A stretch of DNA of 49,859 nt from Saccoglossus kowalevskii. Lineage: Eukaryota > Hemichordata > Enteropneusta > Harrimaniidae. The translations under genes were made by a program, and so were the position numbers. The stretch lies in NCBI RefSeq assembly GCF_000003605.2, contig NW_003158724.1, forward strand, positions 705,304-755,162, given 5' to 3'. Positions 13,028-22,658 of the stretch are shown one piece after another (position 1 is the first letter of the stretch; every line of letters starts with the position of its first letter). Below the pieces are notes generated by a model. That model searched no databases. It had not been told where the DNA came from and saw only the letters and a program-made list of their open reading frames with translations.

Positions 13028-13340
13028 TGTTTTAGTTGGTCTTGGCGAGCACACCAGAACAGAGGCAGTGCAGTCCTGGAGAGTCTTGGGGCGAGTCAAA
13101 GCACAGTCTTGGGAGAGTCTTGGGACAGCCTTGGATAGTCTTGGGGACTTTTCCCCAGGGCGCTGTGTCTTATAGAGTACTCGACCGACTAAGACGAGAG
13201 TTGAAACGTATTTCGTTTAGAGCTTAAGTGACTTCCTCGATCCCGCACCTCAAGGGGACGCGATAGAGAGACGAGACGAGATTCCCCCCTGGCACGTGTG
13301 GAGAACCCAGAGAGAGTATTCCCCCCGTGATACATCCATC
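13028..13340. repeat. GC-rich block with tandem AGTCTTGGG units
   Basis: About 300 bases of GC-rich DNA stand out from the AT-rich background. Around 13085-13150 the motif AGTCTTGGG or a one-base variant occurs five times with spacings of roughly 15-35 bases. The sequence TCTTGGGAGAGG also occurs at the very start of the window. Just downstream, near 13392, TTGGGCGCGATGGGAATGG follows an AT-rich stretch, a layout reminiscent of a primer-binding site after a retrotransposon LTR. No LTR pair or polyprotein is present, so the origin is unresolved. Confidence 0.4.
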
Positions 13341-13649
13341 ATAGGCTATATTTGATTTTAGATTTGATCATTTTCCAATTTATACAAACGTTGGGCGCGA
13401 TGGGAATGGACCAGGCTCCGATTATGTTTCACCTTAGTGTTTTATGCGCTTTAAATAAAAACACACTCCAACTAAACGTTAAATGAACAAATAAAAAAAA
13501 CACGCTATTATGGGATGTCATTATTACTGCATGTTGAATGCAGCATACAATAATAGTTATTTTCAATGTTGATTTGACCATGATATTGTAATAGAAATAT
13601 GAAGTGCCTTTTACCGGATTATTTCTAGACCCGGTTTAAATTATGTATT

Positions 13650-13940
13650 ATGCTACAATATATGATAGACATGTTGGTTGGAAAGCGCAATTCGTGGAGG
13701 CAGAATACAGTGTACTGGAGTACTAGTCTAGCCACCGTCCCCCGACACCTGTTGAGGGACGGTGGTCTAGTCAAGTTGCTGCATTGCACTGTGACACACA
13801 AATGGAAATATACATGGACATACGGAGTTTGTAAGTCCAACCACACAAGGTCAAACATAAATTTAAGTACACAGTCTATCTGTGGGAACTGTTCTAAGTA
13901 TAATTGTTTGAAATGCGAAATAGTTGTTCATTGTGTATAA
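13650..13940 (+). CDS. Doubtful 96-aa reading frame with a C-x2-C-x4-C-x2-C cluster
   Basis: An ATG-initiated frame of 96 codons whose last third contains CGNCSKYNCLKC, a spacing used by small zinc-binding folds. The frame runs through a strong DNA hairpin (13726-13772), which is unusual for coding sequence. There is no splice or promoter support. It could be a fragment of a decayed element or chance. Confidence 0.15.
   Translation: MLQYMIDMLVGKRNSWRQNTVYWSTSLATVPRHLLRDGGLVKLLHCTVTHKWKYTWTYGVCKSNHTRSNINLSTQSICGNCSKYNCLKCEIVVHCV
13726..13772. repeat. Short strong hairpin
   Basis: CCACCGTCCC at 13732-13741 is perfectly complementary to GGGACGGTGG at 13756-13765, and the pairing continues outward through CTAG on both sides after a one-base bulge. 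The loop is 14 bases. The GC-rich stem is conspicuous in this AT-rich region. Confidence 0.6.
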
Positions 13941-13950
13941 TGTTAGAAAC

Positions 13951-14020
13951 GACATCAATGACGTTTGACGTCATCACCGTGGTATAACAAGCGACATCAA
14001 TGACGATTGGCGTCATCACT
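13951..14020. promoter_or_regulatory. Duplicated CRE-like motif
   Basis: The segment GACATCAATGACG, followed within a few bases by GACGTCATCAC or GGCGTCATCAC, occurs twice with a 42-base period (starts 13951 and 13993). TGACGTCA is the core bound by CREB/ATF bZIP proteins; the first copy has it intact, the second has one change. The pair lies about 0.8 kb upstream of gene B and could be a regulatory duplication. Factor binding is inference. Confidence 0.3.
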
Positions 14021-14696
14021 TTTAATCCGAAACAGCGTCACAAACAAACCAAACCAATAGATTACGTAACTGGATTAAAGGAAGGACGTACGTGGATATA
14101 AGAAACAACAACAATATTCAATGTGATGAGCTGTTTTTGTTACCAGTGTCGTGAATAGAAATAAAGCCCCCTAGAACTTCAAGAAAGTCAGCAATACAAA
14201 AGGCGTAACAGGCACTGGGAGTTTAATAAAATTATTTTTTATTAAATCACATGGATGAGTTATCAATGTGGCGTTGTGTAAAATATATAAGCGTTTGATG
14301 AATACAATGCTTCAAGTGAAGAGCTCTACGTATTTCATTGAGTGTTCCGGCACTAGCCTGGTTAGAATAGTACTTGTAGCAGGGTCTTAACTGGTTAAAA
14401 CTATTTTTGTAATTCATTCATTAACTCTCTTCTGATTTGATATGACATGAATTCATAGTTAAGACAATTGCCTAGCTTGTCGCACCCTGTTTTTAGTGGT
14501 CAATTTCAGTAGTTATAATTTTATATGGCTCATTTTTTGTTAATTACGACAAATACGATTTAGCTACCAGGACCTTTTAGATTCTTCAAATCATTCAATT
14601 AGTTTCACTGCACCGTTAATCACATCAGCGACCACATTGTCTTATGTTAATTGTCATCGCGATAATTTACCAACTACATACGTGTAATCGAATTCC

Positions 14697-14830
14697 ATGC
14701 AGCGAATAAGCTGTGAAGAAGACGTATAACAAGAACAGCCAGTCAACACTACTTCTGTATCTTTGACACCTTGAACCTTGTACGGGAGGAGCTGTACGGT
14801 TCACAGGACATGTGAATGCAGGATGTGTGA
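14697..14830 (+). promoter_or_regulatory. Cluster of short upstream reading frames before gene B
   Basis: Three short frames precede or overlap the likely start of gene B: a 10-codon frame at 14697-14729; a start-stop unit ATGTGA at 14810-14815; and ATG CAG GAT GTG TGA at 14816-14830, which overlaps the first in-frame gene B ATG at 14823. If they are in the mature leader, ribosomes would meet them first and gene B output, or use of the next ATG at 14880, could be limited. The transcript start is unknown. Confidence 0.35.
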
Positions 14831-15420
14831 AGAAGAAAAAAGAGTCGACGCTAGAGACAGTGTAGTAGAACGGGGGAAGATGAACAAGACGCGCAATCAA
14901 TCGTCTCTAACCAATCTACCACCGCTTGTGAACGAACCAAGAAAAAGTTTGGACATCTTGAATGGTGATTCTGAGCGAGACTGCGTTGAGCCACTCGCTT
15001 CCTCTCCTTCACTATGTCGTAGAAGACGGCTTTTAAGATATGTCTCAGCACCGGATACATTGCTTGACGCGGAAGGCAAAGCAGCGAAGACATCAAGTGA
15101 ATCGTCATCAATAAGATCAATAGAAAACTCATCGAGACTTCTTCGCCGACTGCTAAAGCAAACCGCGCCACAATCCCAAGACGAACAACCACCGTCACCT
15201 CGTATCCCAAAGAAGCACTTCTACGATTATAGATCGACCACGTCTTCGGAAACGTCGCCACTGGTGCCACGTAAAATAGTTTGTGGATCGTATGATTCGA
15301 CGGGGTTATCTCCCGTACCATCGCCGAGAGTGTCACGACGTGGAATTTCTACGCCGAACCAAAATCTTGAAAGTTTCCGACGAATAACACCTGTAAGAGC
15401 GTCTCGAACATTTTGTATGA
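14823..15420 (+). CDS. Gene B exon 1: unrecognised Ser/Arg-rich protein
   Basis: First coding exon of a two-exon gene whose protein I do not recognise (351 aa in all from this ATG). It ends at a consensus donor, GTAAGT at 15421, after one base of a split codon. Residues 1-199 are here. They are rich in serine, arginine and proline and look disordered: a short acidic-basic start, RRRR at 66-69, and several SP sites between 126 and 168. RYVSAP at 72-77 fits the R-x-x-S-x-P form bound by 14-3-3 proteins when the serine is phosphorylated. A second in-frame ATG at 14880 (residue 20) also has A at -3 and may be the real start. No signal peptide or membrane segment is present. GC content is well above the flanks. 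Confidence 0.75.
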
Positions 15421-16333
15421 GTAAGTACCAATATACTAAATGTGGGATTACTTTTACTAAAGAAGCCCAGTATTATGTACATGTATCAATGTGGTGCTCA
15501 ACAAATAACTAGAACAAGTTGTAAGCGTTTATTTTATTATTATTATTTTTATTTTATTTGAGGTAAGTATGTTGATTACACATGGATCAAACAAACCATG
15601 ATTACAACAAACATTCACACACAGCTTTGGATATAGTTTACATTTCAACGACTGTGTCTAGTATAGTACGTATATTAGTAAACAAGTTCTTTATAATCTG
15701 CATTGTAGTTAATGACGTCGTATTGTTGTTTCTTATCTCATTGTTGGTATTCACTTAGTACGAAGTATAGTTTCTATGACAAAAGTGTGCACGAATTTCA
15801 ATGTCAAAAGAAAATCATTACTAAATAAGTGTGTACTAGGTAGGCGTTCTGTGCTACAATGTACGACACAAAAACTCTCTAACTTCATATATAAAACCCT
15901 TAACGGTTGACGAAAATATTTGAATATTAATAGAAGAAGGAAAAGATTATAACAATAAGGTTATTACGAGGATACCTCAAAGTATGCACTCAGACAGTAC
16001 GCCGTCGCATCGTCCTCCGCTGCTCGTCGGTCGATACTCCCGCTGTACTGTCTTCGTGTATACTTTGAGGTATGCTCGTAATAACCTCATACTTGTGTAT
16101 TTACAACAAAATGACAATTGTAAGTTAGGTTTATTTAAGCTTCAAGGGTTGACTTTACTAGTACATGTACTATAAAAGTTGCGTTATAATAGTATTATCT
16201 ATGCATGAAGATAACAAAATTGTTTTTCTCTCTTTTCTCTAAAGTAGTTTGAATCTAAAGTTGTATTTTTTTCAATTGAGTTTGCTAATCGATTCGCTAT
16301 GAAGTTTACTTGTATTTTTATTTCTCTTTCAAG
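15421..16333 (+). other. Intron of gene B
   Basis: The donor GTAAGT and the acceptor TTTCTCTTTCAAG join with matching phase: the split codon becomes AGG (Arg 200), and the downstream frame stays open for 151 further codons. The intron is AT-rich and contains a long hairpin at 15958-16087, described separately. An unspliced transcript would read a few codons past the donor and stop at 15510-15512. Confidence 0.75.
15958..16087. repeat. Long intronic hairpin (43-nt arms)
   Basis: Arm 15958-16000 is the reverse complement of 16045-16087 at 39 of 43 positions, separated by a 44-base GC-rich loop. The arms begin AGGTTATTACGAG. The length and near-perfect pairing would let the intron RNA of gene B form a stem of about 43 bp. 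It could be a small foldback element, or the precursor of a small RNA. Confidence 0.7.
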
Positions 16334-16791
16334 GGAGTGCCCATAATGCGAACGCTAATGGGTCTAGCGTTATAGACATGCATGAATTGAACAACAAGCT
16401 GACTAGCTGTGGGATGAATGAACAAGCTGTGAATTCGCCCTACGTGTGTAATCACGTGACGTCGGGTAACATACGCTACAGGAACGAGGCGCTCAATGGG
16501 GAGGACTTTGACAAAATACCGACGAATAGTTCCGAAGAAGAAACATCAGCTGTAAAAGAGGAACATCTTGAGTCAAAGTCCAATATCTGTGAAACGTTGG
16601 ATGATAACTGTGTAAACGCACTTGAGACCCACGAGGAACATAAACAGTACGATAAGTTATCTGACACCAGAATACTAAACTGGTTGAGCGATATTGAAAA
16701 AGAGATGCATCATGGCGCGGGGGAATATGGCGTCCGCCTGCCGACAATAAATGAATTTGCATATAATCACGTGACATCTGAACGTGAATGA
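16334..16791 (+). CDS. Gene B exon 2: acidic C-terminal half
   Basis: Terminal coding exon, residues 200-351, ending at TGA 16789-16791. It continues exon 1 in phase through codon AGG. This half differs in character: it is acidic (SSEEET at 265-270 and further Glu/Asp clusters) and ends in a more ordered segment, RILNWLSDIEKEM at about 312-324 followed by RLPTINEF at 334-341. This tail is the part most likely to be conserved and useful for database searching. The function is unknown. The next gene (FGF) runs the opposite way, so the two are convergent with about 1.1 kb between their stop codons. Confidence 0.75.
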
Positions 16792-17935
16792 CAATTTTAA
16801 CTTATGTATGTGATGCTGAATTTAGTGTTGACAATTTTGACAATTAATTAATTAACGTTAAAACAATAGGGTCTCTTTAATATGATCACAGAAAGTTACA
16901 TAATCCTGTCAGAATGTAGAATTATTTCTAGTATTATTCCAAAAAAATACTCAAATAATCGAAAAGATAACTAGTTAGTATATATTTCGTGGAGCGTGTT
17001 TAAATTCCACAGTCATGCGCAGAATACACTCCAATCAAGAACTCACACTCTCTAGATGGTTAATTAATTGTTTTGTAATAGATAATGTAATTTAGTAACA
17101 TGTATATTTCTATGTAATGTTTCACTGTTTCATTGAGAGATATTACGTCGCCATTTCGATGACGTACTAAGGGTAGAAGACGACTGACTCACTGTCGCCA
17201 CAATACTTATTTCCTCCAGGGACTCTGCGAATAATACCATCATGGTTAACGGCGATTGGACTGACTTCGAAACGTTTCAGATCCAAGTCGTGTAGCGCCC
17301 TCTAGCACGAATAACCCCCATTACTTACGTTAATTTGCGTGGATGAACTACATACTTCACTATGACCCAACCATACCACAATACGCCCATGACAAATACA
17401 ATCGCAATGGTTTAGAATATGAATACGGGAATAAACGTGCGGTCTGAACAAAAATGATATAATATCAACTAATTACCACCTTGTGAATGCCATGTATAAA
17501 TATAGGTGGCAAAACAATTTAAATTTATAATCAATTTGATGAACATATTTTCGCTGTTCTTTAATCTATGGCCTAATTACTTTATAATTATCTCGAAATA
17601 ATACACAAATTTTACGAATAACTTGAAGACGAGCCCCAGCAGTTACAAACGACGCACCACCGCTAGTTGTTAGAAACACAATTACGTTTTGGACATATAG
17701 TTACGTAACCCCATAAACCTTTCTTGGGAATATTTTCTTGTGTAAATTACATTTATTTGAAAAGATATAATTTCCTTTTATCGGATTGTGCATTTTATCT
17801 ATTGGTAAATCATCGTAGACACTGTAATAAAAATGAGGATTTAAGACGCATGCATGGTATTGGTTTCAAGGAACGACGAAAGACCGATAATATAACCTGA
17901 CAGGCTATGATTGTGTATTTTCATTATGCCGATTC
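16792..17935. other. Intergenic stretch between convergent genes
   Basis: Presumed to hold the 3' ends of gene B (plus strand) and of the FGF gene (minus strand). It is AT-rich. I saw no AATAAA that stands out with a GT-rich follower for gene B, and nothing coding. Confidence 0.4.
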
Positions 17936-18190
17936 TTACACACGTCTGTCTGTCACTGGCAACTGTTGCAACCTCTGATTTTCGTGTGCAATTTGTATTT
18001 GCAGATTGTCGTCATTCAGAGCAAAGGCAGTGGTGACAATGGTACTCGTTTCTAATCCCATGTGAGAACCTCTGTACATTTCACCGTAAACATCGTGTGA
18101 TGCATTGGACGTGAGATAGGAACAGTTTTCAAAAAATGTTCTTTTATCTACAAACCGAGACAGCAGCGACATGCAATCCCCAATTGTAAT
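17936..18190 (-). CDS. FGF gene, candidate terminal exon (first choice)
   Basis: The minus-strand frame opens immediately after a TAG that can serve as an acceptor, in the phase 0 required by exon 2, and runs 84 codons to TAA at 17936-17938. Joined to exons 1 and 2 it gives 227 aa, a normal FGF length. The start ITIGDC could correspond to the acidic-Cys pair that precedes the last third of the FGF trefoil, and GSHMGLE could match the YVAL-type strand. Against it, the acceptor has a poor pyrimidine tract and the usual C-x-F-x-E-x6-Y signature is not visible. A rival exon is at 20797-20925. The coding exon itself is plausible; its place in the FGF gene is inference. Confidence 0.35.
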   Translation of the reverse strand: MTIGDCMSLLSRFVDKRTFFENCSYLTSNASHDVYGEMYRGSHMGLETSTIVTTAFALNDDNLQIQIAHENQRLQQLPVTDRRV

Positions 18191-18798
18191 CTATTTAGCT
18201 CATCTAAACATTTTACTATGGTTTCTATGACAACCTTTATGCATGAGCATCATTCATCGCACAGAACTATTTTTAGAAGATGAATACAAAAGGCAAAGGG
18301 CGATCTGATACTAAGGAATAAGAAAAACATAATTGGAAATCACCAAAATAGCATCTTAGTGACGGAAATTACAGCTTCCATAAGTCTTCTGTTATCTCAT
18401 TGATGCTTTTTATATCATTACGTCGGAGATTGAATTAACTCGAGATTCGACGGACGATAGTCTTGTCACATTTCTACTGCACATGCGCAGATAGAGTGAG
18501 ACTTACGGTTCTTATCGATGTCATCATCGTGTATGTATTATTTTACAAGCCTTAGAAGGCCACTGACAATTCACGTTATTATTTACACAGTTTAAATCAA
18601 ATGAATGGTAACCTTCTGTTTTGTTCCGATATGGATTGGCATCGAAATTACATCACGTTTCGTGCGAGAACACGATGTGGCTCGACGATACATTACACCC
18701 TGCCTACCGCACAAACCTAGACCGATTTTCTTGCTATTTGAGCGCAAGCGATGACGACTGCATATATCAACAACAGCAAATTACTAGTAGTTTAGTTT

Positions 18799-18991
18799 GA
18801 GACAAAAATTTGTTCTGAAAATGTAAAATAGATTAAATTAAATCACATAATGTATTAAAGCAGATAGCGAATTAGTTTATTTCTCGTAATTTATTCAATT
18901 TTTGATGTACATGTATAAGATGAGACAAAATGTTGTTCTGAAAATGTAAAATAAATTAAATCAAAACACATAAAGTATTAAGGCAGATATG
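18799..18991. repeat. Diverged tandem duplication
   Basis: Two similar segments of about 70 bases begin at 18799 and 18922 (period 123): GAGACAAAA, then GTTCTGAAAATGTAAAATA, then an AT-rich part ending at AAGCAGATA or AAGGCAGATA. The spacer between them is unrelated. It is non-coding. Confidence 0.6.
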
Positions 18992-20796
18992 AATATTTAC
19001 CAACTCACATTAATGTTATGACATTAATTCGCCTTGGCCCAAATGATCCGGTTCGAGAATGCATTACGTCATCATATATAAAACTAAATCTCATGCAGTT
19101 TGTCTATAAATCGTCACTTTGGCTTGTGGATAAAAACAGGGAAATAGCTAATGAAAACTTAGGTCGTATTATTTTTTAGAAAATACGTCTACAGACTTTT
19201 GTCGTGTCTTAAAGTAGACATCACCATCATGTAATTATGATGGGTAAGTGTGATGCCCTATGCAAGACAGTCGTTTTTACAATTGGTGTCATGCATCTCT
19301 TGCGTTCGCAGTCCGTCTCGCTAATTAGATGGCGTCATTCGTTACCATTTTGAACACGAACTACAGTGATCGGTGAAATGGCCAACTTCAACCTGGTTAT
19401 TGGCGAGTTTATGGCCACACGCAAAGAGATTGAATTATACATGAAGGAAATTGTATTTTGTATAATTCAAATAATTTAAATAATTTAAATAAAATCACAT
19501 TAGTTATTCTGCACGTTTTAAATAATTAAGAAGAACATCTCTGGTCACGTGAACAGTTATTATTATGAACATATGAATGATATCAAAACTTGTTTGGACA
19601 ATACAAATGTCCTGATTTCTTAATATACACCAACAGACATATACTAGTATCCAAGGCAACGTTGAATACATGGACGTTCAGAACGATTTAAATATCAGAA
19701 CGATTACAATGAATATACATCGTAAAGTAAACTCATGAGTTAAATCAAGGTGGGTCGTATGGTTATGCAAATTCCATCAATATGTCCGTTGATATTAAAT
19801 AACAGTGCATCGTTAGTTGTCCCATTTTCGCCTTGTTTTAACAAAGGAGAACCTAATGAAATAACTCGGAATTATTTACAGTCAATATACAGGACAGAAT
19901 AACGTAACACCCCCACCCCCACCCCCTTGAGCAAATAATTTGTTGTTAATTAGAAATTCAACTCGATTTACTTCCTGATGGCAATCAAGTTTAATATCAT
20001 TTTGTTGTGTATGTATTTATTCTCAGAATAAAGGTAAATGACGTCATACATCATAGGCCATGAATGAAATAAAATCTCGCGTGAGTACGAATCAGCATTT
20101 GATGCATTGTGAATGTCTATTTTCTTCGAAAGTCAGAAGACAAGCGAGAACAGGTAGCCTGATATTTAAAACATAACTGTTTTTTTCTGAAAACTCTAGT
20201 AATGTATTTTTATGAGATTATACATATCATAAATCATTTTTTTAATTAAATAAAATACATCTTCGCCAAGATTAACATTATTGTAATGTGCTTTGAAAAC
20301 AATTGTTTATTGTGGTTGAATGTGTATATATCATTTTAAAGGGTAATCTAGTCTCGGTTGTCAGGTGGGATGGTTTTCACACGTGTCAGCCAAGGCACTG
20401 TGATACAGTTTACATTACATATCAATAATTATTTGAGCCATGTACAATCTTTGTACAATACTCATCTACCCACCAATGCATTCTCGTGCACTGGTTCGAT
20501 GAATAATGTTGCGTTCTATTTTTCCAAAATCTCAAAACAGCAAGCGTGATAGCATACAGCTTAGCCATATATATAAACCCCGAATAACGATGTTTACACT
20601 TTATAAGTGTTGTATTGGCTTTAAAAAATGGTCACCTGAATAGTACATAGTTTTGTAAGAAGCAAAAACAAACAGTTATGACTTCAATTCCCTTCACAAA
20701 TACCAGCCACGCAACATTATAAGCTTTTGACCCTGTGTTTGAACTCGGGCCTAGAAGAAGTAAGCGACGTTGCAGTGATGTGCGCATGTGCTCTAT

Positions 20797-20925
20797 TCAT
20801 TCGCTGTCGTCCTGGTAACGGAGCAGTGCGATACGATGAACATCCATTACGGAAGACTGGTCGAACTCTGCATCGTTCTCTTTCACTTCGGAATAAGTTG
20901 TCTTGCAGGACATAGTTACGTCTGT
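20797..20925 (-). CDS. FGF gene, candidate terminal exon (second choice)
   Basis: After an AG at 20927-20926 the minus strand stays open for 42 codons in phase 0 and stops at TGA (20799-20797). The surroundings are more GC-rich than the introns. With exon 2 it would place a cysteine (TMSCK) at the spacing expected after the G-x-x-x-S of the FGF signature, and RIALLRY could be the YVAL-type strand. It would then lack the final beta strand, giving only 185 aa. Other frames across the same stretch are also open, so chance is a real alternative. Confidence 0.2.
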   Translation of the reverse strand, partial: TDVTMSCKTTYSEVKENDAEFDQSSVMDVHRIALLRYQDDSE

Positions 20926-22393
20926 CTACTGCCATTCATTGTCAAAAAATGTGAGCTGTTTTTGCATTTATAGTCGCTTTTCTTTATACGTCCACGTTTA
21001 TCAACTGAAATGTACCAGCTAGTCGTCGACCTGCTGTTCTGTGGGTGCTGATAGGACGAGTAAACACGGAAGCCATCTTCGATGCTCTCCTTGAATATAT
21101 TATCTTCTGTTATTAACTCCTGGGGGTTTGAAAGAGAAAGTACATTATTACACTATTACGCAATGCCTAAATATGGCCATGATTCATATAAGCTGGTTTC
21201 ATTGGATTACGCAATATAATGTGCAGCTTGTCACGTACACAATATCGTAAAGATAACAATATATGGCAATCTGTAGATTCAGCATTCACATTACGAATCC
21301 CCCTCCCCCACATACACACAACTTTAGTTACCAAAACAATCCCGACAAACGTCTTTGTTGGAGGGCCCATTTGATTATCCAGGGTATATACAAGGGTATA
21401 TTTGTAGTTGAATAACGCGTAATAACGCACTCCGTTGACAGTTGGCTCAATGAAACTATCTAGCTAAGGAATTGAAACATGAATAATCCAAGCAAGAAAT
21501 TAATTAATTGCCCGAACTATTTTACATAAAATATGGTTATATATGTCTTTGTTTACTTTTGTTATTTCAGTTGGTTTAAAAATGATAAAAATGTTTGGCG
21601 CTAATATTAACCATTGTGTTGTGTTGTGTTGTGTTGTGAACAAGCTCTGTGTTTATAACACGATTATTAGACCAGACCATATCATCTTTGTTACAGAGAT
21701 GATACAGGAGATTGTATTGTGTAGATTCTCGCGTTATTTCTCATTCGCGTTTACATTTACATAAATTTAAACATTTTGCGGGAGGCTATATTCCGCTCCG
21801 TGGTTTCTTCAACACCATGTTTTCACAGGGCTCACAGATGAAACTATTGACCAGGGCGTCATAAATATGCTAGCTGTCATCATATGAGGTATATTTAGAT
21901 CAATTAACTTCACTGTCGTTAACTCTGTGGTTTTGTAAACTGTTTCGCTTGTTATATTCTGTGAACCAACATTACCTTTTCGTTAGCAAATGAACGCACA
22001 CAAGATAAAATCGTGCTCCATTAAGCTTTGCATTTGAAATTCTCAAACATATTCGCTGCAGCTGCGGAATGTAACGAAAATGGGGGACTAAAGGATGACG
22101 CAATCATAGAAGGCCAGAGTGTATGTTTGATAAATCTTCTAAGTTATTCTACAATAATAGAAAGACATTGAAACGTCACATTAATCGTAGCCAATAAATA
22201 CGAGAGTATTAAATTAGACATGATGGGTTACGCACTAGCCAGCATAACGAAATAAGATAACGTTACAGGGACTTGGTTGTGTAATCGTGATCAGACTTGA
22301 CAGGTAGCATAAATCTTAGTGAATACACGGTTAGCCTGGATTCGTGTATGTAACCTTCCTGTCACGTAGGCGATACACTGAAATTCAGTCACA

Positions 22394-22447
22394 ACTAGAA
22401 ATCACGTGATATGACGTCACAATGTATTCATGAATACGATTTCTAGT
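22394..22447. repeat. Nested palindromes with E-box and CRE motifs
   Basis: Outer arms ACTAGAAATC (22394-22403) and GATTTCTAGT (22438-22447) are perfect complements. Inside lies GTATTCATGAATAC, itself a perfect 14-base palindrome, and the string CACGTGATATGACGTCAC, which contains a CACGTG E-box and a TGACGTCA CRE. It sits about 110 bases beyond the FGF exon 2 donor, inside the intron. It may be a regulatory site or a tiny foldback element. Confidence 0.5.
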
Positions 22448-22554
22448 AATTTGAATAACCAATACTACACGCGTTTATCGTTAGTCTGCTACACTGACCA
22501 GGCTTTACAAATGTATTGAAGAAAAACATTTTGTTTTGCATTTTATATACTTAC

Positions 22555-22658
22555 AGTTGAACTAAATTGTCCATTTTCATCCATTGCTAGATAAAATTGT
22601 GACGCCGTTCCCCTGATAACTACAGCTCCAACCATTGGCGTATAAAATTGGATATCGG
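22555..22658 (-). CDS. Fibroblast growth factor, exon 2 (104 nt)
   Basis: This exon encodes the middle third of the FGF beta-trefoil, a secreted ligand for FGF receptor kinases. It is bounded by a good acceptor (TTTCTATTCTCAG) and donor (GTAAGT) and is exactly 104 nt, the length of the second coding exon in many FGF genes. Entering in phase 1 it reads residues 109-143, including VGAVVIRG (118-125) and FYLAMDENGQ (130-139). These match position for position the VGLVSIRG and LYLGMNEKGE segments of FGF9-type proteins, while YLAMD resembles FGF1. The GxxxS at 138-142 starts the family signature. It leaves in phase 0. I cannot assign a subfamily. Confidence 0.93.

Larger units (their letters stand above)
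18191..22554 (-). other. FGF intron 2 (if the 18.2-kb exon is used)
   Basis: The donor GTAAGT is clear at 22554-22549 on the minus strand. The segment holds a 123-bp-period duplication (18799-18991), a pair of tiny plus-strand frames (19329-19479), a C-rich tract at 19910-19926, a rival FGF terminal exon (20797-20925), a TGTGT repeat near 21615-21638 and a nested palindrome (22394-22447). Confidence 0.45.

Noticed and set aside
14851-15336. 161-codon minus-strand frame
   Set aside because: It is the antisense shadow of gene B exon 1, which has matching splice phase and better coding character.
16476-16777. Two minus-strand frames over gene B exon 2
   Set aside because: Antisense shadows; the plus-strand frame joins exon 1 in phase.
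19048-19060. GGTTCGAGAATGC, similar to a tRNA B box
   Set aside because: No A box or cloverleaf could be folded around it.
21615-21638. TGTGT pentanucleotide run
   Set aside because: A short simple repeat with no further structure.
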